Shown: piece by piece, positions 24,282-33,683 of the stretch | Numbering within the stretch: position 1 is the stretch's first letter | How the letters are laid out: each line of letters starts with the position of its first letter | NCBI GenBank assembly: GCA_022823045.1 | Contig: JAJDXW010000271.1 | Span: 1 to 33,790 of the forward strand | Length of the DNA: 33,790 nucleotides | Source of the DNA: Gammaproteobacteria bacterium | Lineage (GTDB): Bacteria > Pseudomonadota > Gammaproteobacteria > HK1 | Direction of reading: 5' to 3' | The notes under the pieces: model-generated | Database searches by the model: none | What the model saw: the letters and a program-made list of their open reading frames with translations, nothing else | Told to the model about the DNA's origin: nothing | Program-made: the position numbers and the translations under genes

Positions 24282-25747
24282 AACCGGGCGCCTTCCTCGG
24301 TCTCGACCCGCCAGTAGTCACGCCCCGCTGGCTGGCCGCCGTCCCCGCCCGCGCCCTCCCCTTCTCCCCACCACTCGGAGACGATCCGCTCGGGGCCGCG
24401 GGCGATCCGCAGGCGTACCGGGCGGCCACCCCGCAGGCAGAGAACGGCGGGAGGTTCGAGCGGATCGTCCGGCCCTCTCTCCACTCCGACCTGCTCCGGG
24501 GAGGCGAGCAGCCGCAACGGCCGTGGGGTTCCCCCACCCGCCGCGGCAAACGAGGGAGCGCGAAGCCCCGGGGTGGAGACGGGCGCGCGGCGGGACGCGG
24601 AGGCCAGCACCGGTTCGACCTCGAACGCCGCCTCCGGACGATGCCGGGCGGCCGGTCGGAACCGGACCAGGTTGCGGGACCCGAGCCGGGTCGAGAGGCG
24701 CTCCCACAACCCTTCCGGGTCGGATCCGATCCCGGGGTCGAACGGCTCCACCGCCACCGCCGCGAGGTCGAGGCGGGCCACTCCCCCGCCCGGATCGAAC
24801 GCCTCCGGCCGTTCCCGAAAGAGAGCGAGCCACCGCTCGGGATCACGGAGCCCCCGTCCCGCATGGACCTCGATCCGCCGCCGACCGGAGCCCGGAGCGT
24901 CGAAACCGAGGACGAGGATCATCTTCCGCGCCCCGAGATCTCCCCCGCGGAGCCGGCGGCACACCTTCTCCAGCAACGCGGCCGAGATCGCTTCGATCGA
25001 TGCGGGCTCCCGCAGGGGCTCCATCCCCTCCCAGTCGACACGAAGCCGCGGACGGGGCGAGCGTACCCCCAGCGGCTCGGGCCCCCGTCCATTCGTATCG
25101 AGCATTCGATCGAGGCGCCGAAGCAGCCGCTCGCCGAACCGTTCGGCGAGAGCCGTTCGGGAACGGCTCGCGAGGTCGCCGATGCGCCGCAACCCGACCC
25201 GGTGCAGCCGCGCCGCGCCTTCGGCATCGAGACGAAGGGCCTCCACCGGGAGCCTCCGCACCTCCTCCGGGGTTCCGATGGTGAGCTCCGCGCTCGCGAA
25301 ACGGGCAAGCCCCCAGGCGGCCCCGGCGGCCCCCGCCACCGCCGCCCGCACCGACCACCCCCCCTCCGCGAAAACGCGGCGGCAGTCTTCCAGCATGGCC
25401 CGCTCGCCGCCGAAGAGATGGGCGGTTCCCGTCACGTCGACCAGGAGATCGTCCATCCCCCGGACGACCCAGGGTCCGTGCCGCTCGGCCGCCCGCGCCG
25501 CCGCCTTCATCGCCCGGGCTTCACGTTCGCGATCCGGAGGGCTCGCCAGCAGGGACGGACACCGCGCGCGCGCGTCGCCCCACCCCATGCCGGGCCTCAC
25601 CCCCTCGGCTTCCGCCGCTTCCGACACGGCCGCCACCTTCGTGCCGCCATGCACGACCGTCACCACCGGCCGGCCGCCGTCCCGGTACGACCGGGTCAGG
25701 CACTCCGTCGCCAACCGGGGAAACCACACGCAAAGCACCCGTCGCAT
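24218..25747 (-). CDS. imuB: ImuB, Y-family polymerase-like mutasome hub
   Basis: ImuB resembles Y-family polymerases but is catalytically inactive; it binds the beta clamp and links ImuA with DnaE2. This 509-residue copy begins MRRVLCVWFPRLATECL, where the acidic catalytic residues of DinB are absent as expected. It retains the little-finger and helix-hairpin-helix region (GVRSPRPRLRVDWE) and ends with the typical ImuB tail GRDYWRVETEEGARLWIYRD. A clear QxxLF-type clamp motif was not found by eye. The ATG at 25747 has a GGTGGAG Shine-Dalgarno sequence located inside the end of imuA, so translation is coupled. Its last 64 bases overlap the likely start of dnaE2. Confidence 0.94.
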   Translation of the reverse strand: MRRVLCVWFPRLATECLTRSYRDGGRPVVTVVHGGTKVAAVSEAAEAEGVRPGMGWGDARARCPSLLASPPDREREARAMKAAARAAERHGPWVVRGMDDLLVDVTGTAHLFGGERAMLEDCRRVFAEGGWSVRAAVAGAAGAAWGLARFASAELTIGTPEEVRRLPVEALRLDAEGAARLHRVGLRRIGDLASRSRTALAERFGERLLRRLDRMLDTNGRGPEPLGVRSPRPRLRVDWEGMEPLREPASIEAISAALLEKVCRRLRGGDLGARKMILVLGFDAPGSGRRRIEVHAGRGLRDPERWLALFRERPEAFDPGGGVARLDLAAVAVEPFDPGIGSDPEGLWERLSTRLGSRNLVRFRPAARHRPEAAFEVEPVLASASRRAPVSTPGLRAPSFAAAGGGTPRPLRLLASPEQVGVERGPDDPLEPPAVLCLRGGRPVRLRIARGPERIVSEWWGEGEGAGGDGGQPAGRDYWRVETEEGARLWIYRDLHPGPPRWFLHGLFP

Positions 25748-26390
25748 CGCTCCACTCCACCAACCACTCGTGCGGCCTTCCCCGGCGCACCCGCCGGAGC
25801 GTCCACCGCCACCGGATCCCTCGTTCCGATCCCGGCACGGGAGCCGCCTCCCAGCCGCTTTCCGCCCAGCTCATGTCACGCGCCCGGGCCAGGAACACGA
25901 AGCCGAGCCCCTCGCCGACCTCGGCCGCGAGCTGGAGCCGGCGGCCGTGCACGGATCGCAGCCCCCCGGCCGTCTCGACCACCACCGCGGCGAGCCCCCG
26001 CTCGCGAAGCGCCGTTTCCGCCGCCCCGAGCGCCGCCGTCTCGCTGTCCGTGCGGGCCATCACCAGGCGGTGCGGGTCCAGGCCGAGAGCGGCGAACCCC
26101 GGGGGATGAATGGGAGGAAAGGGACCGCCTTCGACGACGCACCACAGGACCGGCCCGCGCAGACGGGAGCACAGTACCGCCGCGAAAGCGGCGGCCCCCG
26201 GCCCGGTCACCGCATGCACCCGCCCCCGGGTCAGGCCGCCGCCGAGCCAGCCGTCGATCTCCCCTCCGTCCACGCTCGTCCGGAGCCGCTCCCGCCTCCC
26301 TTCGAGCGCCCCGATCCGGGTCCGCAGCTCCTTCCGTACGCTCTTCATGTCGGAATCGCAGCCGCTCGTGCGGCCCTTTTGGTTCTTCAT
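25521..26390 (-). CDS. imuA: ImuA, RecA-like mutasome protein, overlapping imuB
   Basis: ImuA is a degenerate RecA-like protein that works with ImuB and DnaE2 in damage tolerance. This 289-residue frame shows GGEIDGWLGGGLTRGRVHAVTG near the start (a RecA-like region without a full Walker A), LVMARTDSETAALGAAETAL in the middle, and IRWRWTLRRVRRGRPHEWLVEWSD towards the end, typical of the family. The conserved part stops about where imuB begins, but the frame has no stop until 25521, so the last 75 residues are read from imuB in another frame (227-base overlap). The ATG at 26390 is preferred over an in-frame ATG at 26348, which lacks any Shine-Dalgarno sequence; a purine stretch AAAGAAAA precedes the former. 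It is the first gene of the operon. Confidence 0.85.
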   Translation of the reverse strand: MKNQKGRTSGCDSDMKSVRKELRTRIGALEGRRERLRTSVDGGEIDGWLGGGLTRGRVHAVTGPGAAAFAAVLCSRLRGPVLWCVVEGGPFPPIHPPGFAALGLDPHRLVMARTDSETAALGAAETALRERGLAAVVVETAGGLRSVHGRRLQLAAEVGEGLGFVFLARARDMSWAESGWEAAPVPGSERGIRWRWTLRRVRRGRPHEWLVEWSDATGALRVVSPVGDGVPDPVVPGRRPAGGDGRAWRHEGGGRVGSGGSRGGEARHGVGRRARAVSVPAGEPSGSRT

Positions 26391-26396
26391 AGGTTT
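26382..26396. promoter_or_regulatory. Possible LexA-like direct repeat at the imuA start
   Basis: GTTC (26382-26385), seven bases, then GTTT (26393-26396) is one base away from the GTTC-N7-GTTC LexA box known from alphaproteobacteria. The imuA cassette is usually LexA-controlled. However, it overlaps the imuA start codon, and no CTGT-N8-ACAG or GAAC-N4-GTTC box was found in 26391-26814. I regard it as weak. Confidence 0.2.
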
Positions 26397-26814
26397 TCTT
26401 TATGGCGCGTCTCGCACCCGATGTCAATCGGACGCTCCGTTCCGGGAGCCGGAAAGAAACCGGGGGAACGCTCGTCAACGGGTCCGGCGTGAGAATTCCG
26501 CCGCTCTTCGGTTCTCTCGCAACGAAGGTCGACGAACCCGCACACCCCGACCTCGTGCGCAATCCGTTCGCGGAAGATAGTCATCGTTGATCGATGGACA
26601 GACTAAAACTGATATATCAACGGATTATGAACGTTTATTTGAAAACAATCTTGAAAGCGGAGACCTTGACCCCGGAGCAGTCAGGTAATCTATCGTCCAG
26701 GGAAGGTCCCGGTGCGACGGACGTGGACTCCCGCATGGATTTCCCGCTATGATCCACGCTTCGGACCGGAACGGGTTCTTTCCCAGGATCGCTCAGGGAA
26801 CGCGTGGAATCGCC
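26391..26814. other. 424-bp divergent intergenic region with A+T-rich core and inverted repeats
   Basis: This is the longest gene-free stretch on the right side, lying between divergent imuA and the small outer-membrane protein gene. Bases 26575-26660 are strikingly A+T-rich for this genome. They contain an inverted repeat CGTTGAT (26585-26591) / ATCAACG (26616-26622), the second arm of which overlaps a perfect palindrome TGATATATCA (26610-26619). Rightward promoter-like hexamers (TTGACC near 26671 with TAATCT 14 bases later) are weak. The 62-codon open frame at 26402-26590 is not convincing. I expect promoters for both flanking genes here, and the dyads may bind a regulator. Confidence 0.45.
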
Positions 26815-27471
26815 ATGAAGCGTCACAGCAGGATCCCCACTTTCCTGATCGTTGCGGCTCTCTGGTGCGGCGCGGCCCACGCGCAGAATGCCCCCGCCGA
26901 GGAGAGGGACGAGGTCGCGTTCCGGCCCTGGATCGGCACCCTCGGCGTTCACTTCCAGTCCGAGCACCTGTTCGAGGCGCCGGCCCGCGTCCCCTTCCCC
27001 GGTGCTCACGGCTCCGGCCGGGAGATTTCAAGCCAGGCCAACGCGGTGGGGCTGCCCGGACTCGGGCTCGGCGGCGTGTGGCAGCCGTTCCGGAACGGCT
27101 TCCAGCTCAACTTCGCGATGTATCTCGACCCGGTCGAGTCGGGCGAGCCCGAGGGCTTCCGGTCGCGGGCGCTTTCCGACCCCGGCTTCCCCTCCGATGA
27201 TCTCGTCTCGTTTCCCCTGGATTTCGAAGCCGTTTCGTACGTGGGTCTCGGCTGGAAGACGAACGGCCCGGGGCTGGGGGTGAACCTCGATGTCGGGGCT
27301 TTCCTGTCCGAGGGGTATTCCCTGCGCGGCGATGCCTGCCTCGGCTCCGACCCGACTCCGTCCGAATGCGGCGCCGCGTCGCTCGGGAGCAGGCGCGGCA
27401 AGCTGCCCGGATCGTTCCGCGGGTTCGAGTGGTATCCGGTCGTCTCGCTCGGGATCGAATATCGCTTCTGA
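26815..27471 (+). CDS. Small outer-membrane beta-barrel protein
   Basis: This 218-residue protein has a clear signal peptide (MKRHSRIPTFLIVAALWCGA, cleavage likely after AHA at residue 23) and a run of amphipathic strands ending WYPVVSLGIEYRF, with the C-terminal Phe required for BAM-dependent insertion. Segments such as YVGLGWKTNGPGLGVNLDVG and GVWQPFRNGFQLNFAMYLDP are like those of small outer-membrane proteins common in Pseudomonas and relatives that end YYPVVSLGLSYRF; the function of that family is unknown to me. Two Cys in CLGSDPTPSEC could form a disulphide in a surface loop. The ATG at 26815 directly precedes the signal peptide, with GGGAA about 15 bases upstream. A hairpin follows the stop. 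Confidence 0.8.
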   Translation: MKRHSRIPTFLIVAALWCGAAHAQNAPAEERDEVAFRPWIGTLGVHFQSEHLFEAPARVPFPGAHGSGREISSQANAVGLPGLGLGGVWQPFRNGFQLNFAMYLDPVESGEPEGFRSRALSDPGFPSDDLVSFPLDFEAVSYVGLGWKTNGPGLGVNLDVGAFLSEGYSLRGDACLGSDPTPSECGAASLGSRRGKLPGSFRGFEWYPVVSLGIEYRF

Positions 27472-27473
27472 TC

Positions 27474-27500
27474 GCCCGGGTCCGGATGGAAGGCCCGGGC
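27474..27500 (+). terminator. Hairpin after the outer-membrane protein gene
   Basis: GCCCGGG (27474-27480) pairs with CCCGGGC (27494-27500), and two further inner pairs (one G-T) are possible. It starts two bases after the stop codon. The T-run that follows is poor (CACTCTCTTG), so it is a moderate candidate for an intrinsic terminator. Confidence 0.5.
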
Positions 27501-27598
27501 CACTCTCTTGAACCGGCGATGACGAGAGGTCCCGCTCGCGGGGCCGCCTCCCCGGCGAAGCCCCTGCCGCCCATCCGCCGGCCGCCCGGCCCCCATCG

Positions 27599-30500
27599 AT
27601 GACGGGGTACTACCTGCCGGGCTCCGCCGCGCTTCCCGGGTTCCGGTTGGGGAAGGTTCTCGCCCGGCTGCGGCGGGAGCTGCCCGCGCTCATCGACGGG
27701 GCGGCGTGGGCCGCGTACTTCGTCGATGCGGCGGCCCCGCTCGGCGAGGAAGAGCTCGCCGCCCTCGCCCGCCTGCTCGACGCCTCCCTCCCGGTCGGGA
27801 CCTCCGGGCGCGCCTCCGATGCCCCTTCCCCCGCGGCGGCGCACGGCGCGAAGGCCGGATCCGCGGCGCCCCGCACCGAGACCTCCGGGTCCCCGGATCT
27901 CCCCGGCCGCGCCAGGGTCCTGGTCACCCCTCGGGCGGGGACGATCTCGCCGTGGTCGAGCAAGGCGACCGACATCGTCCGCAACTGCGGCTTCGATCGG
28001 GTGCGCCGCGTGGAGCACGGGACCCTCTGGGTCCTTTCCGGGGTGAACACCCTCACCGAGGGGGCGCTCGGGACACTCCACGACCGCATGACCGAGCGCG
28101 TCTCGCCCCTCGGCGAGCTGCCGGTCCCGGACTCGCGGTCCGCGGCCTGCACCCGGGACCTCGCGGTGCCCCCGGATCTCTTCCGCGAAACCCCGCCGGA
28201 GCCGCTCGTCCGGATCTCCCTCCGCCACCAGCCGGAGCGCGCCCTTCGCGACGCGGACCGGCGGCTCGGACTCGCCCTCAACGAGGACGAGGTCCGGTGG
28301 CTCCGCGACCGGTTCGGCGCGCTCGGCCGGGATCCGACCGACGCCGAGCTCATGATGTTCGCGCAGGCGAACTCCGAGCACTGCCGGCACAAGATCTTCA
28401 ACGCTTCCTGGACGGTGGACGGCCGTCCCGCGGAGCGGTCGCTCTTCGACATGATCCGCTACACCCACGCGGCGAGCCCCGGACGGGTGCTCTCCGCCTA
28501 CCACGACAATTCCGCGGTCATCGAAGGCGGTCCCGTGGCCTGGTTCGGTCCGGACCCCGCGACCGGAGTCTATCGCCATGCCGCGGAGCGGTCCGGGCTT
28601 CTCATGAAGGTGGAGACCCACAACCATCCCACCGCGGTCTCCCCCTTCCCGGGCGCCGCGACCGGCTCCGGCGGCGAGATCCGGGACGAGGCGGCCACCG
28701 GACGCGGCGCGGAGAGCCGGGCCGGACTCGTCGGGTTCAGCGTGTCCTCCCTTCGCATTCCGGGCTTCGAGCAGCCGTGGGAGGCGGACGGTCCCGGCAC
28801 CCCCCCCCACATCGCGAGCGCTCTCGACATCATGCTCGATGCCCCCATCGGCGCCGCCCGGTTCAACAACGAGTTCGGACGGCCCGCGCTCTGCGGCTAC
28901 TTCCGCACCTTCGAACAGGCGAAGGAAGGCGAAGGGGGGACGTGGCACGGCTACCACAAGCCGATCATGATCGCGGGGGGGATGGGCCGGATCCGCGCCC
29001 GGCACGTCGCGAAGGCGGTCCTGCGGCCGGGAACGCTCATCGCGGTGCTGGGCGGCCCGGCCATGCTGATCGGGCTCGGCGGAGGGGCCGCCTCCTCCAG
29101 CGTCGTCTCCGGCCCCGGCGCGGACCGCCCCAGCGCCCCGCGGGAACGAGCCCCCGTGCGCGACGACAGACCCGAGCCCGACGACGTTCGCCGACCCCGG
29201 AGGCTCGACCTCGCCGATGACGGCGGCTCGGAAGTCTCGGACGATCTTCGCGGCCCGGAGCTCGACCGTGCCGAACGCGGCCTCTCGAGCGTTGCGAAGG
29301 ACCTTCACCGCCAGGAGCTCGACTATGCCCGGCACGGCCCTTCGAAGGTCGCGGACGAGCTTCACCGCCGGGAGCTCGACTTTGCGTCCGTTCAGCGAGA
29401 CAACGCGGAGATGCAGCGCCGCGCCCAGGAAGTCATCGACTCGTGCACCCGGCTCGGAGACTCGAACCCGATCCTCTCCATTCACGACGTCGGAGCGGGA
29501 GGGCTCGCCAACGCGGTCCCGGAGCTCGTCCACGCGGCGGGGCTCGGGGCGCGCGTGGACCTCGGGGCGATTCCGACCGCGGACCCCGGCCTGAGCCCGA
29601 TGAAGCTCTGGTGCAACGAGGCCCAGGAGCGCTACGTCCTCGCCCTCGATCCGGCCGAGCGGCCCCAGGTCGAATCGATCTGCCGGCGCGAGCGTTGTCC
29701 GATCTCCGTCATCGGCGAGGTCACCGAAGCGCCCCGCATCGAGGTGCGGGACTTCAGACGCGGCGAACCGGCCGTCGACGTTCCCCTCGACCTCGTCCTC
29801 GGGGACGCTCCCCGCCTCGCCCGCGAGGCGCGGCACGCCCCGGACGCGGCACGAGAGGCGGTCGCGCTGCCGGCCGGCATCGACGCCATTTCGATCCTCG
29901 GCCGGGTGCTGCGGCTGCCGTGCGTCGCCGACAAGACGTTCCTCGTCACCATCGGCGACCGCAGCGTCTCGGGCCTCGTCGTCCGGGACCAGATGGTCGG
30001 CCCCTGGCAGGTCCCGGTCGCCGACTGCGCGGTCACCGCCGCCGACCACCTCGGCTTCGCGGGAGAGGCGATGGCGATGGGCGAGCGTTCCCCTCTCGCG
30101 GTCCTCGATCCCGGCGCCTCGGCCCGCATGGCGATCGGGGAGGCGCTCACGAACCTCGCCGCGGCCGGGGTCGGGGCCCTGTCGGAAGTCGTGCTCTCCG
30201 CGAACTGGATGGCGGACGCGGGCCGGGACGACACCGCCCTCCTCGACGCGGTCCGGTCCGCGGCCCTCGAGCTCTGCCCGGAGCTCGGGATCCCCATACC
30301 GGTGGGCAAGGACAGCCTCTCCATGCGAACCGCATGGCGCGACGGCGGCCGCGAGCGCGCGGTGAGCGCGCCGGTGTCCCTCGTCGTGTCGGCATTCGCG
30401 CCGGTCGGCGACGTCCGGCGCGCGCTCGTTCCGATGCTCGTGAAGGAAGCCGAAAACCGCCTCGTGTTCGCCGACCTCGGACTCGGGCGCGACCGGCTCG

Positions 30501-31942
30501 GGGGCTCCGCCCTCGCCCAGGTCTTCGGGGTCCGTGGAGGCGATCCGCCGGACGTCGAAGCCCGGGTGCTGCGCGAATTCTTCGATGCGGTGCAGGCCCT
30601 CGTCGCGGAGGGGCTCGTGCTCGCCTACCACGATCGATCCGACGGCGGACTCGCCGCCACCCTCTGCGAGATGGCGTTCGCGGGACGGACCGGGCTTCGC
30701 ATCGATCTCACCCCGCTCGGCCCGGAGCCCCTGCCCGCCCTCCTTTCCGAAGAGCTCGGCGCGGCCCTGCAGGTGCGGGCCCGCGACGCCCCCCGGGTCC
30801 TCGAACGGCTGCGGGCCATCCCGCGCCTCGCGCCGCACGTCCATTCGATCGGTGAGGCGCACGAGGGCGACCGGATCCGTTTCGAGCACCGGGGCGCCAC
30901 CGTCCTCGACGCCGCCCGCGTCGATCTCCACCGGGCCTGGTCGGAGACGAGCTGGCGGATACAGGCCCTCCGCGACAAGCCGGAGTGTGCCCGCGAGGCC
31001 TTCGACGCCCTCCTCGACGAAGCCGACCCCGGCCTCGGGGCGAGCCTCGCGTTCCCGTACGGACGCATCGCCGCGGAGCCCGGGCGCGCGACGGGCGGGG
31101 CGGCGAACCCGGAACGTCCGGCGGCCGCCGCCGCGGGCGTCCCGTCGGACCTCTCGCCCAGCCTCTCGCACGGCCGCCCGCGCGTCGCGATCCTCCGCGA
31201 GCAGGGGGTGAACGGACACCGCGAGCTCGCCGCCGCCTTCGATCGGGCGGGATTCGAAGCGGTCGACGTCCACATGACCGACCTGCTCGAGGGCCGGCAG
31301 ACCCTCGATCGCTTCACCGGGCTTGCCGCGGGAGGAGGCTTCTCCTACGGCGACGTGCTCGGCGCCGGCGGCGGCTGGGCGGCGGGGGTGCTCCATCGCG
31401 AGGGGCTGCGCGAGGCGTTCCGCGCGTTCTTCGCGCGCCCGGACACGTTCACCCTCGGGATCTGCAACGGCTGCCAGATGCTGGCCCGGCTTGGCTCTCT
31501 CGTCCCGGGGGCGGACGCCTGGCCGCGCTTCCTCCCCAACCGCTCGGGGCAGTTCGAGGCGCGCCTGGTGATGTGCGAGATCCTCGACTCGCCCTCGCTC
31601 TTCTTCCGGGGGATGGCGGGCTCGAAGCTGCCGGTGGTGGTGGCCCACGGAGAAGGGCGGGTCGAGACCGGCCCGGCGGTCCCGGCGCCCTGCCTTCGGT
31701 TCGTCGACAACCGCCACCGGCCGGCGGAACGCTACCCCGCCAACCCGAACGGCTCTCCGGGCGGCCTCACCGGGTTCACCACCGGGGACGGCCGCGCGAC
31801 GATCCTGATGCCGCATCCGGAACGCACGTTCCGCACGGTGCAGCTCTCCTGGCATCCCCCGGGGTGGGGAGAGGAGAGTCCCTGGATGGAAATGTTCCGT
31901 AATGCCCGAAGATGGTGCGAGGAGACGGCGAGCGGCCTATGA
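27599..31942 (+). CDS. purL: Phosphoribosylformylglycinamidine synthase with repeat-bearing insertion
   Basis: PurL converts FGAR, glutamine and ATP to FGAM in purine synthesis. This is the large fused form: N-terminal PurS-like domain, two synthetase halves ([85 protein letters not shown]) and a C-terminal class I glutaminase with nucleophile Cys1289 in GICNGCQ. At 1447 residues it is about 150 longer than the E. coli enzyme. Most of the excess is an insertion at about 506-591, between GGGAASS and the conserved [11 protein letters not shown], which includes a degenerate tandem repeat (bases 29180-29410). A second expansion is an Ala/Ser/Gly-rich linker near residues 67-98. The frame and the catalytic motifs are intact, so I expect an active enzyme. 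The ATG start has no clear Shine-Dalgarno sequence. Confidence 0.97.
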   Translation: MTGYYLPGSAALPGFRLGKVLARLRRELPALIDGAAWAAYFVDAAAPLGEEELAALARLLDASLPVGTSGRASDAPSPAAAHGAKAGSAAPRTETSGSPDLPGRARVLVTPRAGTISPWSSKATDIVRNCGFDRVRRVEHGTLWVLSGVNTLTEGALGTLHDRMTERVSPLGELPVPDSRSAACTRDLAVPPDLFRETPPEPLVRISLRHQPERALRDADRRLGLALNEDEVRWLRDRFGALGRDPTDAELMMFAQANSEHCRHKIFNASWTVDGRPAERSLFDMIRYTHAASPGRVLSAYHDNSAVIEGGPVAWFGPDPATGVYRHAAERSGLLMKVETHNHPTAVSPFPGAATGSGGEIRDEAATGRGAESRAGLVGFSVSSLRIPGFEQPWEADGPGTPPHIASALDIMLDAPIGAARFNNEFGRPALCGYFRTFEQAKEGEGGTWHGYHKPIMIAGGMGRIRARHVAKAVLRPGTLIAVLGGPAMLIGLGGGAASSSVVSGPGADRPSAPRERAPVRDDRPEPDDVRRPRRLDLADDGGSEVSDDLRGPELDRAERGLSSVAKDLHRQELDYARHGPSKVADELHRRELDFASVQRDNAEMQRRAQEVIDSCTRLGDSNPILSIHDVGAGGLANAVPELVHAAGLGARVDLGAIPTADPGLSPMKLWCNEAQERYVLALDPAERPQVESICRRERCPISVIGEVTEAPRIEVRDFRRGEPAVDVPLDLVLGDAPRLAREARHAPDAAREAVALPAGIDAISILGRVLRLPCVADKTFLVTIGDRSVSGLVVRDQMVGPWQVPVADCAVTAADHLGFAGEAMAMGERSPLAVLDPGASARMAIGEALTNLAAAGVGALSEVVLSANWMADAGRDDTALLDAVRSAALELCPELGIPIPVGKDSLSMRTAWRDGGRERAVSAPVSLVVSAFAPVGDVRRALVPMLVKEAENRLVFADLGLGRDRLGGSALAQVFGVRGGDPPDVEARVLREFFDAVQALVAEGLVLAYHDRSDGGLAATLCEMAFAGRTGLRIDLTPLGPEPLPALLSEELGAALQVRARDAPRVLERLRAIPRLAPHVHSIGEAHEGDRIRFEHRGATVLDAARVDLHRAWSETSWRIQALRDKPECAREAFDALLDEADPGLGASLAFPYGRIAAEPGRATGGAANPERPAAAAAGVPSDLSPSLSHGRPRVAILREQGVNGHRELAAAFDRAGFEAVDVHMTDLLEGRQTLDRFTGLAAGGGFSYGDVLGAGGGWAAGVLHREGLREAFRAFFARPDTFTLGICNGCQMLARLGSLVPGADAWPRFLPNRSGQFEARLVMCEILDSPSLFFRGMAGSKLPVVVAHGEGRVETGPAVPAPCLRFVDNRHRPAERYPANPNGSPGGLTGFTTGDGRATILMPHPERTFRTVQLSWHPPGWGEESPWMEMFRNARRWCEETASGL
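29180..29410 (+). repeat. Degenerate 57-60 bp tandem repeat inside purL
   Basis: Units begin at 29180, 29240, 29297 and 29354 (spacing 60, 57, 57). Their translations align as [51 protein letters not shown] and [17 protein letters not shown]; the shared core is (D/E)L(H/R)xxELD(F/Y). The last unit runs into the [11 protein letters not shown] segment that every PurL has, so the repeats look like older copies of the gene's own sequence. At DNA level units 2-4 share stretches such as GAGCTCGAC at the same phase. Confidence 0.75.
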
Positions 31943-31966
31943 TCCCGGTACGACCTCGACTCCCTC

Positions 31967-31990
31967 GCCGCATCCGCCCGAGGATGCGGC
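31967..31990 (+). terminator. Hairpin after purL
   Basis: GCCGCATCC (31967-31975) pairs perfectly with GGATGCGGC (31982-31990) across a six-base loop, 25 bases after the purL stop. No T-run follows, so it is a candidate terminator or transcript-stabilising hairpin rather than a textbook intrinsic terminator. Confidence 0.5.
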
Positions 31991-32053
31991 CGCGGACTTC
32001 ACCGGCGGCGCCGTCCGTCTCGCGGCCCGTACGCTGAAAGGAGGATGAGACCC

Positions 32054-33022
32054 ATGCCGATCAGGACGTCACGCCACGGACCGGGGCGCATCCGCCCCTC
32101 CGAGATCACTCCGAAGGACGTCTGGCTCGACCGCCGCACGCTGCTCCGGAACGCCGGGTTCGGGCTCGCCGCGCTGGCCGCCCCGGCCGCCTTCTGGCCG
32201 CGGCTCGCCCACGCCCGGCGCAAATTCGACGACCTTGTCAAGTCGAAGTGGACGGTCGACGAGGAGCCGACCTCTCTCGACGACATCACCTCCTACAACA
32301 ACTTCTACGAGTTCGGGACCGGAAAGGGCGATCCGGCCCGCTACTCGGGAGACTTCAAGCCGCTCCCGTGGTCGATCCGCGTCGGGGGAGAGTGCGAGAA
32401 GCCGGGGGTCATCGACTACGAGGACCTCATCGGCTCCTTTGGCGTCGAGGAGCGGGTCTACCGTTTCCGCTGCGTGGAGGCATGGTCGATGATCGTTCCC
32501 TGGGCGGGGATCCAGCTCGACCGGGTGCTCGCGCGCTTCCAGCCGACCTCGAAGGCGAAGTACGTCGCGTTCGAGACCGTGTACCGGCCGGAGGAGATGC
32601 GGGGGCAGCAACGCGGCTTCCTCGACTGGCCCTACGTCGAGGGGCTTCGCATCGACGAGGCGATGCACCCCCTCACCCTGCTTGCCGTCGGCATTTACGG
32701 CGAGGAGCTTCCGAACCAGAACGGCGCTCCGGTGCGCCTCGTGGTGCCGTGGAAGTACGGGTACAAGAGCATCAAGTCCATCGTCTCGATCACCTTCACC
32801 GAGACGGAGCCGCCGACCACCTGGAACATCCAGGCCCCCCACGAGTACGGCTTCTACTCCAACGTGAACCCGGAGCGGTCCCACCCCCGCTGGAGCCAGG
32901 CGCGGGAGCGCCGGCTCGGAGGTGGGTTGTTCGCGAAGAAGATAGCGACCCTCAAGTTCAACGGCTACGAGGAAGAGGTCGGGCCGCTCTACGCCGGCAT
33001 GGATCTCATCCGGCACCACTGA
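32054..33022 (+). CDS. msrP: Protein-methionine-sulfoxide reductase catalytic subunit MsrP
   Basis: MsrP is a periplasmic molybdopterin enzyme that repairs oxidised methionines in envelope proteins. The 322-residue protein has a Tat signal (twin Arg27-Arg28 in [11 protein letters not shown], hydrophobic stretch, cleavage likely after LAHA near residue 54), the molybdenum ligand Cys140 in [15 protein letters not shown], and family segments such as [14 protein letters not shown] and [13 protein letters not shown] choose the ATG at 32054 because AAAGGAGG ends nine bases before it; the upstream ATG at 32045 abuts the Shine-Dalgarno sequence directly and would be unusable. msrQ follows 10 bases after the stop, giving the standard msrPQ pair. 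Confidence 0.96.
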   Translation: MPIRTSRHGPGRIRPSEITPKDVWLDRRTLLRNAGFGLAALAAPAAFWPRLAHARRKFDDLVKSKWTVDEEPTSLDDITSYNNFYEFGTGKGDPARYSGDFKPLPWSIRVGGECEKPGVIDYEDLIGSFGVEERVYRFRCVEAWSMIVPWAGIQLDRVLARFQPTSKAKYVAFETVYRPEEMRGQQRGFLDWPYVEGLRIDEAMHPLTLLAVGIYGEELPNQNGAPVRLVVPWKYGYKSIKSIVSITFTETEPPTTWNIQAPHEYGFYSNVNPERSHPRWSQARERRLGGGLFAKKIATLKFNGYEEEVGPLYAGMDLIRHH

Positions 33023-33032
33023 GGCCGGAGCC

Positions 33033-33683
33033 TTGGCGCGCGCCGCCGCCCTCCTGCGCCCGGGATTCGGGTGGCTGAAGGCGGCGGTATTCCTCGCCGC
33101 GCTGGTCCCTCTCGCGGCCATCGCGGTCCGTGCCTCGTCCGGTGACCTCGGTGCGAACCCGGTCGAGACCATCCTCCATCACTTCGGGGAGTGGGCGCTG
33201 CGGCTGATGCTGGTGACCCTCGCGGTGACCCCGCTGCGCCGGCTCACCGGGTGGAACCAGGCGGTGCGCCTGCGCCGGATGCTGGGACTCTTCGCCTTCT
33301 TCTACGCGGTGCTCCACCTCGCGACCTACGTGGTCCTGGATCGGTCGCTCCTCCTCTCGGAAGTCCTCGAGGACCTGACCGACCGGCCCTACATCATGGT
33401 GGGCTTCGCCGCATTCGTGCTGCTCGTGCCCCTCGCCGCGACCTCGACCAACGCCATGGTCCGGCGGCTCGGGGGGCGGCGCTGGCGACAGCTTCACCGG
33501 ATCGTCTACCTCGCCGCCGCCGGCGGGGTGATCCACTTCTGGTGGCTGGTGAAGGCGGACGTCCGCGAGCCTCTCATCTACGCGGCGGTGCTCGCCCTCC
33601 TCCTCGTCCTCCGCCTCCCGCCGGTGGTGCCCTTCCTGCGCTCCGTGCCCGCCCGTCTCCGCCGCCCCCCCACGCCCGGCTAG
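33033..33683 (+). CDS. msrQ: Heme-binding membrane subunit MsrQ
   Basis: MsrQ is the inner-membrane haem protein that passes electrons from the quinone pool to MsrP. The 216-residue product has about six hydrophobic helices and conserved candidate haem ligands: His95 in YAVLHLATY, His155 in RQLHRIVYL and His168 in VIHFWWLVK. The start is TTG at 33033, with GAGG about eight bases upstream and 10 bases after the msrP stop; no ATG or GTG gives a full first helix. The stop is TAG, and an IS630-type element seems to begin at exactly this codon. The length is normal for the family, so the protein is probably complete or nearly so. Confidence 0.94.
   Translation: MARAAALLRPGFGWLKAAVFLAALVPLAAIAVRASSGDLGANPVETILHHFGEWALRLMLVTLAVTPLRRLTGWNQAVRLRRMLGLFAFFYAVLHLATYVVLDRSLLLSEVLEDLTDRPYIMVGFAAFVLLVPLAATSTNAMVRRLGGRRWRQLHRIVYLAAAGGVIHFWWLVKADVREPLIYAAVLALLLVLRLPPVVPFLRSVPARLRRPPTPG

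Noticed and set aside
26402-26590. 62-codon plus-strand frame whose middle (GVRIPPLFGSLA) resembles the usual mistranslation of a tRNA gene
   Set aside because: No T-loop consensus, anticodon arm or acceptor stem can be folded from the DNA, so neither a tRNA nor a protein is supported.
27107-31855. Uninterrupted 1582-codon open frame antisense to purL and the outer-membrane protein gene
   Set aside because: It is the mirror of the strong third-position G/C bias of purL. Its composition is low-complexity and rich in Arg, Gly, Glu and Ala, with no recognisable domain.
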